Positions 1 to 8,306 of a DNA stretch of 64,000 bases are shown piece after piece (the first letter of the stretch is position 1; each line of letters starts with the position of its first letter). The stretch is from Polynucleobacter sp. (GTDB taxonomy: Bacteria; Pseudomonadota; Gammaproteobacteria; Burkholderiales; Burkholderiaceae), in NCBI GenBank assembly GCA_030696845.1, contig JAUYRJ010000069.1, forward strand, positions 1-64,000. The letters are read 5' to 3'. The notes under the pieces were generated by a model. It saw only the letters and a list, made by a program, of their open reading frames with translations, had not been told where the DNA came from and ran no database searches. Both the position numbers and the translations under genes were made by a program.

Positions 1-1
1 T

Positions 2-901
2 ACCCCCATTATTCCAAGGGATGAGCCAACCGTACTGGCCATTCTTGCCTACACTCTCTTTATTATCTTAGGCAGCTTTCGTTACATGACTTACATTGGC
101 TTTCGAATTACTTGGGTGGATGATTTAAATTCAAGTAAGAACGTATTAAATCAACCGCTTGTCAAAGCAATACAGGAGAAAAACCAGTTTTTGCAAGGCC
201 TAATTGCCTCAAACCGATTTATTGGAATTAGTGCGCTTGCCAGTTCTCTCGCCCATCAACTGAGTCAGCCCTTGACCACGATTGCGATCTTGGCTGAAAC
301 CGCTCGCAGGGATTTGCCTCCATCACCCCATAACGCTCAAACCTTAGCTTCATTAGATAAAATTAATACGCAATCCAATCAACTGTCAGGCTTAGTTCAA
401 AATTTGAGGCAGTTATTCAGGTCTAAGCCTGAAAAGCTCAAGTCGATCAATCTACAAAAGGTTTGCAATGAAGTTCTCGAAATCATCGAGCCGACCTTGC
501 AATCTAAGTTAATCACCCTCACCCAACATTATGAATTTAATCCCATTATTTTTGGTGACAGCGTTCAATTGCAACAAGTACTCATTAATCTCTTTAATAA
601 TGCGATTGAATCCATCGATGCTAGCAATCCAACCGTTCGCGAAATCGTCATAACAATTAAAGTCAATAGTGGATATGCAAGCCTCACGGTGAGCGACAGT
701 GGTGCGGGCATTGACCCAAATGCATTTTCATCTTTATTTGAACTCTATAAAACAAGCAAACCCGATGGAATTGGGGTCGGCCTTTGGTTGAGCAAAACAA
801 TTATGGAGCGGCAGAACGGCAAAATTAATGCATTCAATCATGCGCGTGGTGGCGCTTGTTTTGAGATTCAGATTCCGCTAAGCGAAACAGGAAGCACATA
901 A
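2..901 (+). CDS. Sensor histidine kinase, C-terminal part (5' end outside window)
   Basis: The frame is already open at base 2 and runs without a stop, so the gene begins before the window; the ATG at 86 is internal. The visible part starts with a membrane helix (bases about 29-80), then a HisKA dimerisation segment with the phospho-acceptor His in SLAHQLSQPLT (bases 254-256). The ATPase domain follows: N box with LFNNAIESI, G1 box DSGAGI and G2 box GIGVGLWLSK. It would autophosphorylate at the inner membrane and pass phosphate to the regulator encoded next. The stop and the regulator ATG are one base apart (TAAGATG), which implies translational coupling. The signal cannot be told because the sensor domain is missing. 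Confidence 0.93.
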   Translation, partial: TPIIPRDEPTVLAILAYTLFIILGSFRYMTYIGFRITWVDDLNSSKNVLNQPLVKAIQEKNQFLQGLIASNRFIGISALASSLAHQLSQPLTTIAILAETARRDLPPSPHNAQTLASLDKINTQSNQLSGLVQNLRQLFRSKPEKLKSINLQKVCNEVLEIIEPTLQSKLITLTQHYEFNPIIFGDSVQLQQVLINLFNNAIESIDASNPTVREIVITIKVNSGYASLTVSDSGAGIDPNAFSSLFELYKTSKPDGIGVGLWLSKTIMERQNGKINAFNHARGGACFEIQIPLSETGST

Positions 902-902
902 G

Positions 903-1547
903 ATGCGATCACGGGTCATACTGGTTGAAGACGATGCCGCCCTCAGAGAGAGCCTATCGAACTGGCTTGCAAGAGAGTACCTTGTTGTTTCATTTAACTC
1001 CGCCGAGGCATTTCTGCGGTCCTTAAATGACTATGGCTTTAAAGATGAAATCAAGACCTGTATTCTGCTGGATTTTCAAATGCCCGGCATGAACGGGGTC
1101 GAATTGCAAAACCGATTAAGGGAAATGCACATCGCCTATCCCATCATTTTCACCAGCGGCAATGCGCAGCAGGCGGACATTATTGACGCCTGGCGTGGTG
1201 GAGCGGTCGATTTCTTACTAAAGCCCTTTACAGGAGCCAAGGTGAGTGAAGTACTTCAGATCCTGTTTGAGAAGTCCAGCGCAATACCACTGGCCAACCT
1301 ATCGGCAAATAATCATGCGACATTGATGCCGATTAGCCAACGTGAAGCACAAGTCTTACTGCTTTTAGGTCAAGGATACCGACAGCATGAAATTGCCAAC
1401 ATGCTTAATGTCACCCTTCGCACAATTAAATGGCATCGAGCCAGTATTAAAAATAAGCTTGGTTTAAATACATTAGTCGAGATTGCAAGGTATTGCGATC
1501 AGCATCATTCGCTGATTAAAAAATTAGTAGACACTTCTTCTGTCTAA
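903..1547 (+). CDS. FixJ/TodT/StyR-type response regulator, LuxR-class HTH
   Basis: A 214-residue two-domain regulator. The N-terminal receiver has the acidic pair EDD at 9-11, phospho-acceptor Asp57 in LLDFQMPGMNG, a switch residue in FTSG and the conserved Lys in LLKPF. The C-terminal domain is a LuxR/NarL-type helix-turn-helix (SQREAQVLLLLGQGYRQHEI, then LNVTLRTIKWHR). Domain order and sequence style match FixJ, TodT and StyR, which activate sigma-70 promoters from palindromic sites. It is coupled to the kinase gene upstream. Inference: it may read the ATTAGCY/RGCTAAT palindromes found between 6.4 and 16.4 kb, whose arm and spacer geometry resembles the boxes bound by TodT and StyR. Confidence 0.93.
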   Translation: MRSRVILVEDDAALRESLSNWLAREYLVVSFNSAEAFLRSLNDYGFKDEIKTCILLDFQMPGMNGVELQNRLREMHIAYPIIFTSGNAQQADIIDAWRGGAVDFLLKPFTGAKVSEVLQILFEKSSAIPLANLSANNHATLMPISQREAQVLLLLGQGYRQHEIANMLNVTLRTIKWHRASIKNKLGLNTLVEIARYCDQHHSLIKKLVDTSSV

Positions 1548-1571
1548 TAAATCAAAGAACTAATCAATTTA

Positions 1572-2039
1572 TTAATGAAAGGCCTTATGTTTATCAAGGT
1601 GATTCATTAGCTGATGAGCCATTCCAATTGCGATAGCGGTAGCCCCAGCAAACGCGAATAAGCCGGAAAAGGCGATTAATGAAGGAATCAAGCGCCAACC
1701 AAACGGAAGATCTACTGTGAAATTACCCACGGAGGTAAAGAAGCTAAAGGTTAACAAGGTTGCCTTCTGCCAATCTACTACAACCTCAAATAAATTGAGT
1801 GCCACAACCCACACCGTGAGAGAAAAAGACATACCAACGACCAGCAACATAGTATATGCAGCGTATCGCATTACTTCAATGTGCCTGCCAAGGTAGCGCG
1901 ACTTTTGAAGGCGGTTTTGGTACAGCATCGCAATCGACGCAAAAACATAAACATTCAAAGTCATCGCGATAAACATGACACCGAGCCCAAAAAGCGACTC
2001 CCTTACCAATAACTCGGAACTAGCTAAAGCGACACTCAT
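1572..2039 (-). CDS. Small membrane protein resembling a two-helix ion channel
   Basis: About 155 residues with three or four hydrophobic helices. Near the C-terminus TFSFFTSVGNFTVDL followed by a last helix resembles the pore-loop and second helix of 2TM potassium-channel domains, but the TVGYGD filter is not conserved, so channel function is only a guess. I place the start at the ATG at 2039, with GGA six bases upstream. A longer form from a TTG at 2093 would overlap pqiC by 20 bases with poor ribosome-site spacing. It is the last gene of the minus-strand pqi operon, so it is probably co-expressed with that lipid-transport system. Confidence 0.75.
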   Translation of the reverse strand: MSVALASSELLVRESLFGLGVMFIAMTLNVYVFASIAMLYQNRLQKSRYLGRHIEVMRYAAYTMLLVVGMSFSLTVWVVALNLFEVVVDWQKATLLTFSFFTSVGNFTVDLPFGWRLIPSLIAFSGLFAFAGATAIAIGMAHQLMNHLDKHKAFH

Positions 2040-2073
2040 AACATTTCCAATCAAAGTATTAAAAAGGCAATCT

Positions 2074-2676
2074 CTATGGAATAGATCCAGCAATTTCCTT
2101 GCTTACTTTTGCAAAAGCGCGACTTTGAGCCGCAACAAGCGACTCGATTTGAGAATCCGTGACGGGCTCGCGTACCACAGAGCGGCCCATCATCAATTTT
2201 GGCTTACTCGCGCCCGTATTCATAAACCGTGGTTTAGAGGCCATTGCTGCGGGTCGTATGGTCCAGAGAACATCGACCAAGACACTATCGCCCAATTTGC
2301 TATCTATATTCTGCACATCGACCACTATCTGGTAATCATAATTAGACTGGGTACTTTGCGAAAAACTCCAGACATTCGAAGTGGCTAGATCACGCGCTAA
2401 ATTGGCTACGATTGCATTAGCAATATTCCCTTTGAGAGAGCCCGCCCATCGATGATATTCTTGCAATGCCACCTCATTGGCGCTAACTTGCACAACCAAT
2501 TGCGGTCGATCGATTAATTCAGGCAAACTTACCGGGCCAACCATAATGCGAGTTTTATTTGTATTTGACTCTGCAGGTATCGGCGGAGCGCTTAATGTGT
2601 AATACGTCGATTTAGGTGAACTACCGCAGCCAGAAACAAGAAGCCCAAGCAAGGCGATTGATAAGAACGATTTCAT
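2074..2676 (-). CDS. pqiC: PqiC-type ABC transport auxiliary lipoprotein
   Basis: A 200-residue protein with a lipoprotein signal peptide (lipobox LVSGC, Cys17), then a DUF330/PqiC-like domain (TYYTLSAPP, GPVSLPELIDRPQLV, YHRWAGSL). PqiC anchors the PqiB needle to the outer membrane in the Pqi intermembrane lipid-transport system. Its ATG overlaps the pqiB stop by one base (TAATG), so the two are translationally coupled. Length and gene order are typical of the family. Confidence 0.9.
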   Translation of the reverse strand: MKSFLSIALLGLLVSGCGSSPKSTYYTLSAPPIPAESNTNKTRIMVGPVSLPELIDRPQLVVQVSANEVALQEYHRWAGSLKGNIANAIVANLARDLATSNVWSFSQSTQSNYDYQIVVDVQNIDSKLGDSVLVDVLWTIRPAAMASKPRFMNTGASKPKLMMGRSVVREPVTDSQIESLVAAQSRAFAKVSKEIAGSIP

Positions 2677-4295
2677 TATTTCGATTCCCCTGTTGGTTTA
2701 CCAAACAGCACGGATTGAGGCTGTTGATCCAGCATATCGGTTAGTGTTTTGATTGATCCGGCTGCTTTACTGATTTCACGTAGCGAATCCCGTATATCGG
2801 TCTGCAATGCAGAATCATTCGCAGTCATTGCGCTTATATTTTTTAAAGTTTGGCTCAGCTCAGGGCCAATTTCTTTATCGATTTGCTTAACCAATCGATC
2901 GGTATTTTTAATTAAGCTCGCCAACGTTTGTTCAAAACTATCAAATTCACTTGGAACGGCTTGCATCACAAGTGGCGTTTTCGAAATATCAAATTGATAT
3001 TTAGGCGCATCGGGAAAGAAATCGATCCCAATATACTGTTGGCCCGTTAACAAACTGCCGTTGCGTAACTGGGCACGCAAGCCCTTGTCAATAAACTTTT
3101 TAATGCGCTGTAGTTGCTCCTTTCTATCTTTTGGAAACGGAACAATTTTGCCTGTTACCAGAGAACGTGCTTGAACCCGCTCTGGATAAATAAATAACTC
3201 TACAGGCTGCACAATTTCGTACGTCTTGGGGTCAATGGCCATACCAATACTGACCACTTCACCAATATTGACCCCACGAAACTCCACCGGAGCGCCGACT
3301 GACAATCCGCGTACCGATTGTTTAAAGTCAACGACATAGCGTTCAGCAACCGAATCGGGTTGCCGCATTGCCAATGTGCGCGTTTGGAAGAGTGGGAATA
3401 CGCTGTCCGCTTGCGCGCGATTATTGACTGAACTATCGCTATGCTTGGTGTTCCCATCTGTATTTGGAGCAAGATTCAATTTCACCAAGGAATCATGATT
3501 AGTTTGAGGCGTTTCGAATGCGATGCCACCCGCAATCACGGATACTAAGGATTCCGTTTGCAATTGAATGCCGGTTGCGCCAACCGTCAAATCGATACCG
3601 CTGGCATTCCAAAAACGCGTATTGGTAGTCACATACTGATCGTATGGCGCATGAATAAATACCCTCATTGAGATATCTTTGCCATTTTTATCCAGGTCAT
3701 ACGCTATGACCTCCCCCACGGTTAAGCGCCTAAAGAATACTTGAGTGCCGACATCGTGTGAACCCAGGGTGGGCGCTTTCAATATGAATTCACGCCCTGG
3801 AACTCCAGCAGTTAAGATAGGCGGGACTTCCAATGCAACAAATTGATCTTGCTTTACTGAAGATTCACCCAATTCAGCCGCAATAAAGGGTCCGCTCAAC
3901 AAAGTACTTAAGCCAGAAACCCCGCTACTGGTAATGCGCGGACGCACCACCCAAAACCGCGTGCCTTCTTTTGCGAAGTCAGTCGCGTCTTTTCCGAGCT
4001 GTACTGTTGCGATTACCTCCTGGTGATTCTCCGATAGGATGACCGTTTTAACGAGACCAATATTGACGCCTTTGTATTGGACTACTGTCTTACCAGCCTC
4101 TAGCCCATCACCCGATTTAAACGAGATACTAATGGTTGGCCCACGATCAACCACTGCTTTGTACGCTAAATTTAAACCCACCACTATCGCAATAATAGGG
4201 ATGATCCAAATCAGCTGCGGTGCCCAGCGTTTTTTTGACTTTGATACCACCGTAGGTAAATCAGAGAGTTCATTTGCTGGAGAAGGCTTAGGCAT
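2676..4295 (-). CDS. pqiB: PqiB-type MCE protein (three MCE domains)
   Basis: A 539-residue protein with one N-terminal membrane anchor (WIIPIIAIVVGLNLAYKA, about residues 29-46) followed by three MCE/MlaD repeats. Typical repeat openings are visible (FKSGDGLEAGKTVVQYKGV near the start, LSVGAPVEFRGVNIGEVVSI in the third), and a helical C-terminal segment follows. In E. coli PqiB forms a hexameric tube that spans the periplasm and moves lipid between membranes. It sits between the pqiA genes (adjacent stop and start at 4296/4295) and pqiC (one-base overlap), so the module is complete. Confidence 0.93.
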   Translation of the reverse strand: MPKPSPANELSDLPTVVSKSKKRWAPQLIWIIPIIAIVVGLNLAYKAVVDRGPTISISFKSGDGLEAGKTVVQYKGVNIGLVKTVILSENHQEVIATVQLGKDATDFAKEGTRFWVVRPRITSSGVSGLSTLLSGPFIAAELGESSVKQDQFVALEVPPILTAGVPGREFILKAPTLGSHDVGTQVFFRRLTVGEVIAYDLDKNGKDISMRVFIHAPYDQYVTTNTRFWNASGIDLTVGATGIQLQTESLVSVIAGGIAFETPQTNHDSLVKLNLAPNTDGNTKHSDSSVNNRAQADSVFPLFQTRTLAMRQPDSVAERYVVDFKQSVRGLSVGAPVEFRGVNIGEVVSIGMAIDPKTYEIVQPVELFIYPERVQARSLVTGKIVPFPKDRKEQLQRIKKFIDKGLRAQLRNGSLLTGQQYIGIDFFPDAPKYQFDISKTPLVMQAVPSEFDSFEQTLASLIKNTDRLVKQIDKEIGPELSQTLKNISAMTANDSALQTDIRDSLREISKAAGSIKTLTDMLDQQPQSVLFGKPTGESK

Positions 4296-4934
4296 TTAAT
4301 TCCTCATTTTTTCATTATTATTCGTTCGATCGGCGGCATCCCAAATTAGACGGGGATCAAAACTACGTGCAGCAAAAATAGTCAGAACTACTACTGTAGC
4401 GAATGCAATAGCGCCTAAGCCGGCGCGTATTGACATCATATTGCCAAACTGCACTAAGGCAGTTAGCATGGTTGCCACATAAACATCGATCATCGACCAG
4501 CGACCAATTGCCTCCACTATGCGATATAGCTTGGCACGGAAGCGCGGCTTCCATGTGGATCGACGCTGCACTGAAATCAGCAGGAAAGTAAGTGAAAACA
4601 ATTTTGCAAACGGAATCACAATACTGGCACAGAATAAAATCAGAGCCAGAACCTGAGAATTAGACGTCCATAAGAAAACAACCCCGCTAAAAATAGTATC
4701 GCGCTCCGTTCCAAATAAAGAGCCAGTCGCCATTACAGGCATTAAATTAGCAGGAATGATGAGTACATAAGCGGCTATGACTAAAGCCCACGTACGGTTG
4801 ATGCTATTTGACTTACGAAACTCCATTGAAGAGCCGCAGCGCATGCATTTCAAAGGGCCCTCTCTAGATGAGGCATGCTGAGCCAAACCGCAGGCTTCAC
4901 ACCCGATGATTTGCTGGGCAAGTCCGGTACTCAT
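4296..4934 (-). CDS. pqiA: PqiA-family membrane protein (second half-unit)
   Basis: A 212-residue protein with an N-terminal CxxC...CxxC zinc ribbon (CEACG, then CMRCG) followed by four hydrophobic helices with the PqiA-typical NLMPVM motif. It corresponds to one of the two repeats of the roughly 420-residue E. coli PqiA. The preceding gene encodes the other, so here PqiA is split into two proteins overlapping by an ATGA at 4931-4934. Expected role: inner-membrane partner of PqiB in lipid transport. Confidence 0.9.
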   Translation of the reverse strand: MSTGLAQQIIGCEACGLAQHASSREGPLKCMRCGSSMEFRKSNSINRTWALVIAAYVLIIPANLMPVMATGSLFGTERDTIFSGVVFLWTSNSQVLALILFCASIVIPFAKLFSLTFLLISVQRRSTWKPRFRAKLYRIVEAIGRWSMIDVYVATMLTALVQFGNMMSIRAGLGAIAFATVVVLTIFAARSFDPRLIWDAADRTNNNEKMRN

Positions 4935-5557
4935 GCAGCTACCTGAAGCGGTTTAATCATTTCTACCCGCCTCCAGAATTCATGGGGATCGTACCTGGCT
5001 GCGGCAGCCGTTACTGTGATCATTAACAGTGCAAATGCAATCAATCCAACATCCGGAGCGACTGACGCAAATGCATTTAATTTGGTTACCGTTACGAGTA
5101 AGCCCAACATAAAGACTTCAATCATGGCCCATGGTCTCACCAGATGCGATAACCTAAAGACCATCGCCATACCGTAGGGTAATTTACCGAAACTGAGCGG
5201 CAGTAATAAATAGATCAAGGATCCAATGAGTAAGGCGGGCATGATGAATGTCGTAGTAAATACTAATATCGCAATGCTAGGTATACCATCTCGAATTAAG
5301 CGATCGGCGGCGCCAATCAAGGTGGTTGAATTCGTTAGCCCATCCGAGCTAATGGTCACAATGGGAAAGCCATTGGCAATCAAAAAAAGGATGGCGGCGG
5401 TGATGGCAAATACTAAACTGTGCTCTAGACCTCGAGTTTCAAAGCGATATAAAACGGTGCCACAGCGACCACAAAGCGCCTTATCTCCGTCCTGTAGGTC
5501 GGATTCTTGCTGTATCAAGTCGCACTGATTACAGATGATAATGGGATTCATAAGCAC
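4931..5557 (-). CDS. pqiA: PqiA-family membrane protein (first half-unit)
   Basis: A 208-residue protein with an N-terminal zinc ribbon (CNQCD, CGRCG) and four hydrophobic helices including the family's NGFPIV turn. It is the first gene of the minus-strand pqi operon; the following half-unit overlaps it by four bases. The predicted ATG is preceded by a weak ribosome site, and the next Met is only two codons later. Role as for PqiA: inner-membrane component that feeds lipids to, or takes them from, PqiB. Confidence 0.9.
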   Translation of the reverse strand: MLMNPIIICNQCDLIQQESDLQDGDKALCGRCGTVLYRFETRGLEHSLVFAITAAILFLIANGFPIVTISSDGLTNSTTLIGAADRLIRDGIPSIAILVFTTTFIMPALLIGSLIYLLLPLSFGKLPYGMAMVFRLSHLVRPWAMIEVFMLGLLVTVTKLNAFASVAPDVGLIAFALLMITVTAAAARYDPHEFWRRVEMIKPLQVAA

Positions 5558-5605
5558 TGAAATTACGCGGCATGTTTATTTAAATAATCGCAATCGGTTT
5601 TAATC

Positions 5606-5621
5606 TACTATTTTTATAGTA
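5606..5621. promoter_or_regulatory. Inverted repeat upstream of the pqi operon
   Basis: TACTAT and ATAGTA form perfect 6-bp arms around a TTTT spacer, about 50 bases before the first pqiA start codon. It lies in an AT-rich promoter-like stretch and could be an operator, but there is one copy only and no known match. Confidence 0.25.
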
Positions 5622-5674
5622 CAACGGCTTGGTTAGTTTAACGGTAAGTTATTCTGCTTGGCATTACTAAAGTC

Positions 5675-5700
5675 AAAAGCCACCCGAAGGTGGCTTTTTT
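5675..5700. terminator. Rho-independent terminator, bidirectional
   Basis: Perfect 10-bp arms AAAAGCCACC and GGTGGCTTTT close a CGAA tetraloop, with T tracts on both strands. It lies just after the stop of the minus-strand gene at 5719-6168 and upstream of the pqi operon promoter. Confidence 0.85.
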
Positions 5701-5718
5701 ACACAAAAATATCGGCGA

Positions 5719-6168
5719 TCACTTGTCAAACTTCACTGTTACACCACTGGTGCTGAGATTTAACTGAAGGCCTTCAGAAGTGCTGGTCAAACGCATAATG
5801 ACCCCATTTTCGTTTTTCAAAATAGTGCCGCCCACTCCACCGCCCAAGGTAATGCTGCTCTCCAACTTCGTGAAGGTTCCTTGAAATTTAGCGAGTTCCT
5901 TCAGGTCATATACCTCGCCAACGGCGGATAATTTCGAGACACCCACGTTTGCACCCAAACTAATTCCGCTAATTTTAAAAGGGTGCTTCTTGCCTTCATA
6001 AGTCAGAACACCACCACCCGTGCTGCCACCAATAATGAGCGCAAATTGGGTTTCATTAATGCTAACTGTGCCCGATGGTTTTTTGGGGGGATCTGCTGCC
6101 AGCGCATTAAAACTGAGCATTGAAATTGGAAGCATCAAACCTAATACAACTTTTCTTAAATAAGACAT
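5719..6168 (-). CDS. Exported glycine-rich protein, possibly DUF1134/EipA-like
   Basis: A 149-residue protein with a clear Sec signal peptide (cleavage after NALA, about residue 24), giving a mature protein of about 125 residues. The mature part is beta-rich with glycine clusters (IIGGSTGGGVL, GISLGANVGVSK, LGGGVGGTI). The pattern, GVLTYEGKKHPFKISG in particular, reminds me of DUF1134/EipA envelope proteins, but I cannot confirm this by eye. A good AGGAGT ribosome site lies eight bases before the ATG. A terminator follows, so it is a single-gene unit. Confidence 0.8.
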   Translation of the reverse strand: MSYLRKVVLGLMLPISMLSFNALAADPPKKPSGTVSINETQFALIIGGSTGGGVLTYEGKKHPFKISGISLGANVGVSKLSAVGEVYDLKELAKFQGTFTKLESSITLGGGVGGTILKNENGVIMRLTSTSEGLQLNLSTSGVTVKFDK

Positions 6169-6620
6169 AAAAAAAACTCCTGAGTTTGGACTAAAGAGGC
6201 GAACTAGTCCGGTTATAAAAAACAGTTCAAAAATAGCTCTGTTGCATCGGTTCTGGCAAATAGATTACTGTCCTTGAAATAAACATACTTTATTTTTCAA
6301 TGGATGTGGCTTTACTTGCGTTATCCGGCAGACTGGCCGATGTATTGTTGACCTATCAAAATCATTCGTTACATGGGAAAGGGTACGGCACACGCACTGC
6401 AAAACCGAACCGATATTGGCGACCCTATTGCGGCACTTTCGCTGATAATGACCATTATTAATGATAACTAGTAATTACACCATTTATATTAGCTCTAAAG
6501 CTAATATCCATTAAAACGGGGTTTTTATACGAAATGAACCCACTTTACACATTGCCACTACTAGATAGTCTATTGGAAAATAGCCATTATTCTTAGTATT
6601 AACCCGCTCGAAAGAAAACC
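6169..6620. other. Intergenic region, 452 bases
   Basis: Divergent spacer between the exported-protein gene and the coiled-coil gene. It holds the palindrome at 6486-6507 and a 53-codon open frame at 6300-6461 (plus strand) without a ribosome site. I see no other gene. Confidence 0.6.
6486..6507. promoter_or_regulatory. Palindromic operator, site 1
   Basis: Arms ATATTAGCT and AGCTAATAT are a perfect 9-bp match around the spacer CTAA. A -10-like TATACG begins at 6526, 20 bases past the 7-bp core arm. The ATG of the gene at 6621 is 113 bases downstream. It is the longest and most symmetrical of five related sites. Confidence 0.7.
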
Positions 6621-7241
6621 ATGCTGACTGAAGAAAAAAAACAACTCATTGAGGCGGAAGAGCGCTATCGACACGAAATTTCATCCAAAATCAAAGAGGA
6701 TATTGGCGCCATTAAAGAAGAAGTAGAAAAAATAGAGCACAACATTTGGGCCAAGGTAAATGAGCTGCTGAACAGCAATGTGGGCATGTGGTTTTTATCG
6801 ACGGTTTTGGTTACTGGTGGTGCTGGCGCTTATCAAGCAACACAGCACCACTACGAGGTGAAATTACGAAACCATACGCAGGTGATTACCCACCAATTTG
6901 AAATTAGTAACCGCATTCAGAACATGAAGTATTTTTTGCGCAAAGCTACCACGTGCGGCGAAGCTGAGCTTGCATTAAAAAGTGTTTTCCAAAGCAAAAC
7001 GCCGGTCAGCCCAGATATTGAAAAATTGAGCCTGCTGGTTATCTACTTTAATTTTTATCAACTGACGGACCAACCCAAAAAAGAAACCTTAGAAATAGTA
7101 AGGCAGCTAGAAGATGAGGAATACCTGCTTCAACAAGAGAAGCCCAGCACCCCATTTCCTGAAGCGACTAGAACACGCTTGTTAAATTTATTAGATAAAC
7201 TAGAGCGCATTCAAGTAAGTGAGGCTAATCAGCACCGCTAG
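6621..7241 (+). CDS. Hypothetical membrane protein with N-terminal coiled coil
   Basis: A 206-residue protein of unknown family. The first 50 residues are charged and helical, likely coiled coil (EERYRHEISSKIKEDIGAIK). One membrane helix follows at about 55-73 (VGMWFLSTVLVTGGAGAY), then a helical soluble domain of about 130 residues with no motif I recognise. No strong ribosome site precedes the ATG. Promoter site 1 lies upstream. Its stop faces the stop of the next, minus-strand gene 16 bases away. Confidence 0.7.
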   Translation: MLTEEKKQLIEAEERYRHEISSKIKEDIGAIKEEVEKIEHNIWAKVNELLNSNVGMWFLSTVLVTGGAGAYQATQHHYEVKLRNHTQVITHQFEISNRIQNMKYFLRKATTCGEAELALKSVFQSKTPVSPDIEKLSLLVIYFNFYQLTDQPKKETLEIVRQLEDEEYLLQQEKPSTPFPEATRTRLLNLLDKLERIQVSEANQHR

Positions 7242-7257
7242 CACTGCGGCAAATCTA

Positions 7258-8058
7258 CTACTTTGGTAATGAAGCCGTAATACCGAGGTAACCACCAAAA
7301 CCTTTTGCGCTGGTTGGTGTTGTGGTGACCATGTAAGTGGGTCCCACTTGCAAAGACAATGCGTAACCAAATACATTAACTGTTTTTCCACCACTGAAGG
7401 TCAGTTGATTGGTAGCGCTTTGAGGCGAGTAGTTATACACAATTTGACTGGATAAATTAAATGTCCACGCATCATCCGTTGTGTAAGAGATAGTTGGCTG
7501 AACATTTAAGATATTGGCGGTTCCGCCCGAGGTATTGCTTCCTACCCCCCACGAATTAAACATTGCCCCACCAATAACCCAATTACCTGGCGTATAGAAC
7601 ACGCCCGCAGATACTCCCATACCCGTTTGTTTTGGGCCATTATTTATATTGGAAGCGGGAGTCTGTATATAAGGTCCGATTCCAGCATACCAATCACCCA
7701 CCAACACGGGAGCAAAAAATGTCGCCAATTGAAGGGGCTGCACTTGATTGGTTAACTGCGGATCGTTGGCATTGCGATTGTAGGTAAACATGGGGTTTAC
7801 TATGAGCTGCATGCTAGAAGTCAATTCAATCGGAATAATCGGTGCCACATAATATTCACCTTGCTGCACCGAATTATTGGCGCCCAAATTTTGGTTGTAG
7901 TTATACGTTATCGGCACCTGAATTTGAGGGTACAAGGGATTTTGCATATTCTTTGCCGCTTTTGCCGTCGAACTCATGGTGCTACCTTTTGATTGCGCAA
8001 AGGCAAACGAATGCAATCCGATGAGCATTAAGGCGAGGTATGTAAGGCGGGATGGCAT
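7258..8058 (-). CDS. Putative outer-membrane beta-barrel protein
   Basis: The frame opens at 8121, but a Sec signal peptide (SRLTYLALMLIGLHSFAFAQ) begins at the Met at 8058, which I take as the start (266 residues). The mature part alternates hydrophobic and polar residues in strands rich in Tyr, Asn and Gly (YYVAPIIPIELTSSMQLIVN, YAGIGPYIQTP, FGYALSLQVGPTYMV). This style is seen in uncharacterised 'neuromedin U'-like or transporter-like outer-membrane proteins. The last residues are SLPK, not the usual terminal aromatic. Function unknown. Confidence 0.72.
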   Translation of the reverse strand: MPSRLTYLALMLIGLHSFAFAQSKGSTMSSTAKAAKNMQNPLYPQIQVPITYNYNQNLGANNSVQQGEYYVAPIIPIELTSSMQLIVNPMFTYNRNANDPQLTNQVQPLQLATFFAPVLVGDWYAGIGPYIQTPASNINNGPKQTGMGVSAGVFYTPGNWVIGGAMFNSWGVGSNTSGGTANILNVQPTISYTTDDAWTFNLSSQIVYNYSPQSATNQLTFSGGKTVNVFGYALSLQVGPTYMVTTTPTSAKGFGGYLGITASLPK

Positions 8059-8261
8059 GTAATGGTTTAGGGGCAGATTCAATACAAAGGATTTCCGATC
8101 GGAATTGAATAATGCATACACTGCGCTAATCGTATTGGCATGCGCACAGCACAGTGTATACGATCTCGTGAGTAGATAAAACAGGGCTGTAGGGGTTGCT
8201 CAAGTGATGCGGGTACTCTGAATGCGGCTGTTTAAATTGAAGTATCCCTACACCAAAATAA

Positions 8262-8285
8262 ATAAGCCACCCGAGGGTGGCTTAT
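8262..8285. terminator. Hairpin terminator downstream of the small lipoprotein gene
   Basis: Perfect 10-bp arms ATAAGCCACC and GGTGGCTTAT flank a CGAG loop just past the minus-strand stop at 8307. A short T-rich tract follows on that strand. The stem core is nearly the same as the terminator at 5675-5700. Confidence 0.7.
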
Positions 8286-8306
8286 ATGAAATCCACTCAA
8301 TGCGCT

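Noticed and set aside
5625-5675. tRNA-like D-arm (TTAGTTTAACGGTAAG) before the terminator at 5675
   Set aside because: No acceptor stem, anticodon arm or T arm can be folded around it; probably chance.
6300-6461. 53-codon open frame with a vaguely integrase-like end (LLTYQNHSLHGKGYG)
   Set aside because: No ribosome site and no clear family match; too short to support as a gene.
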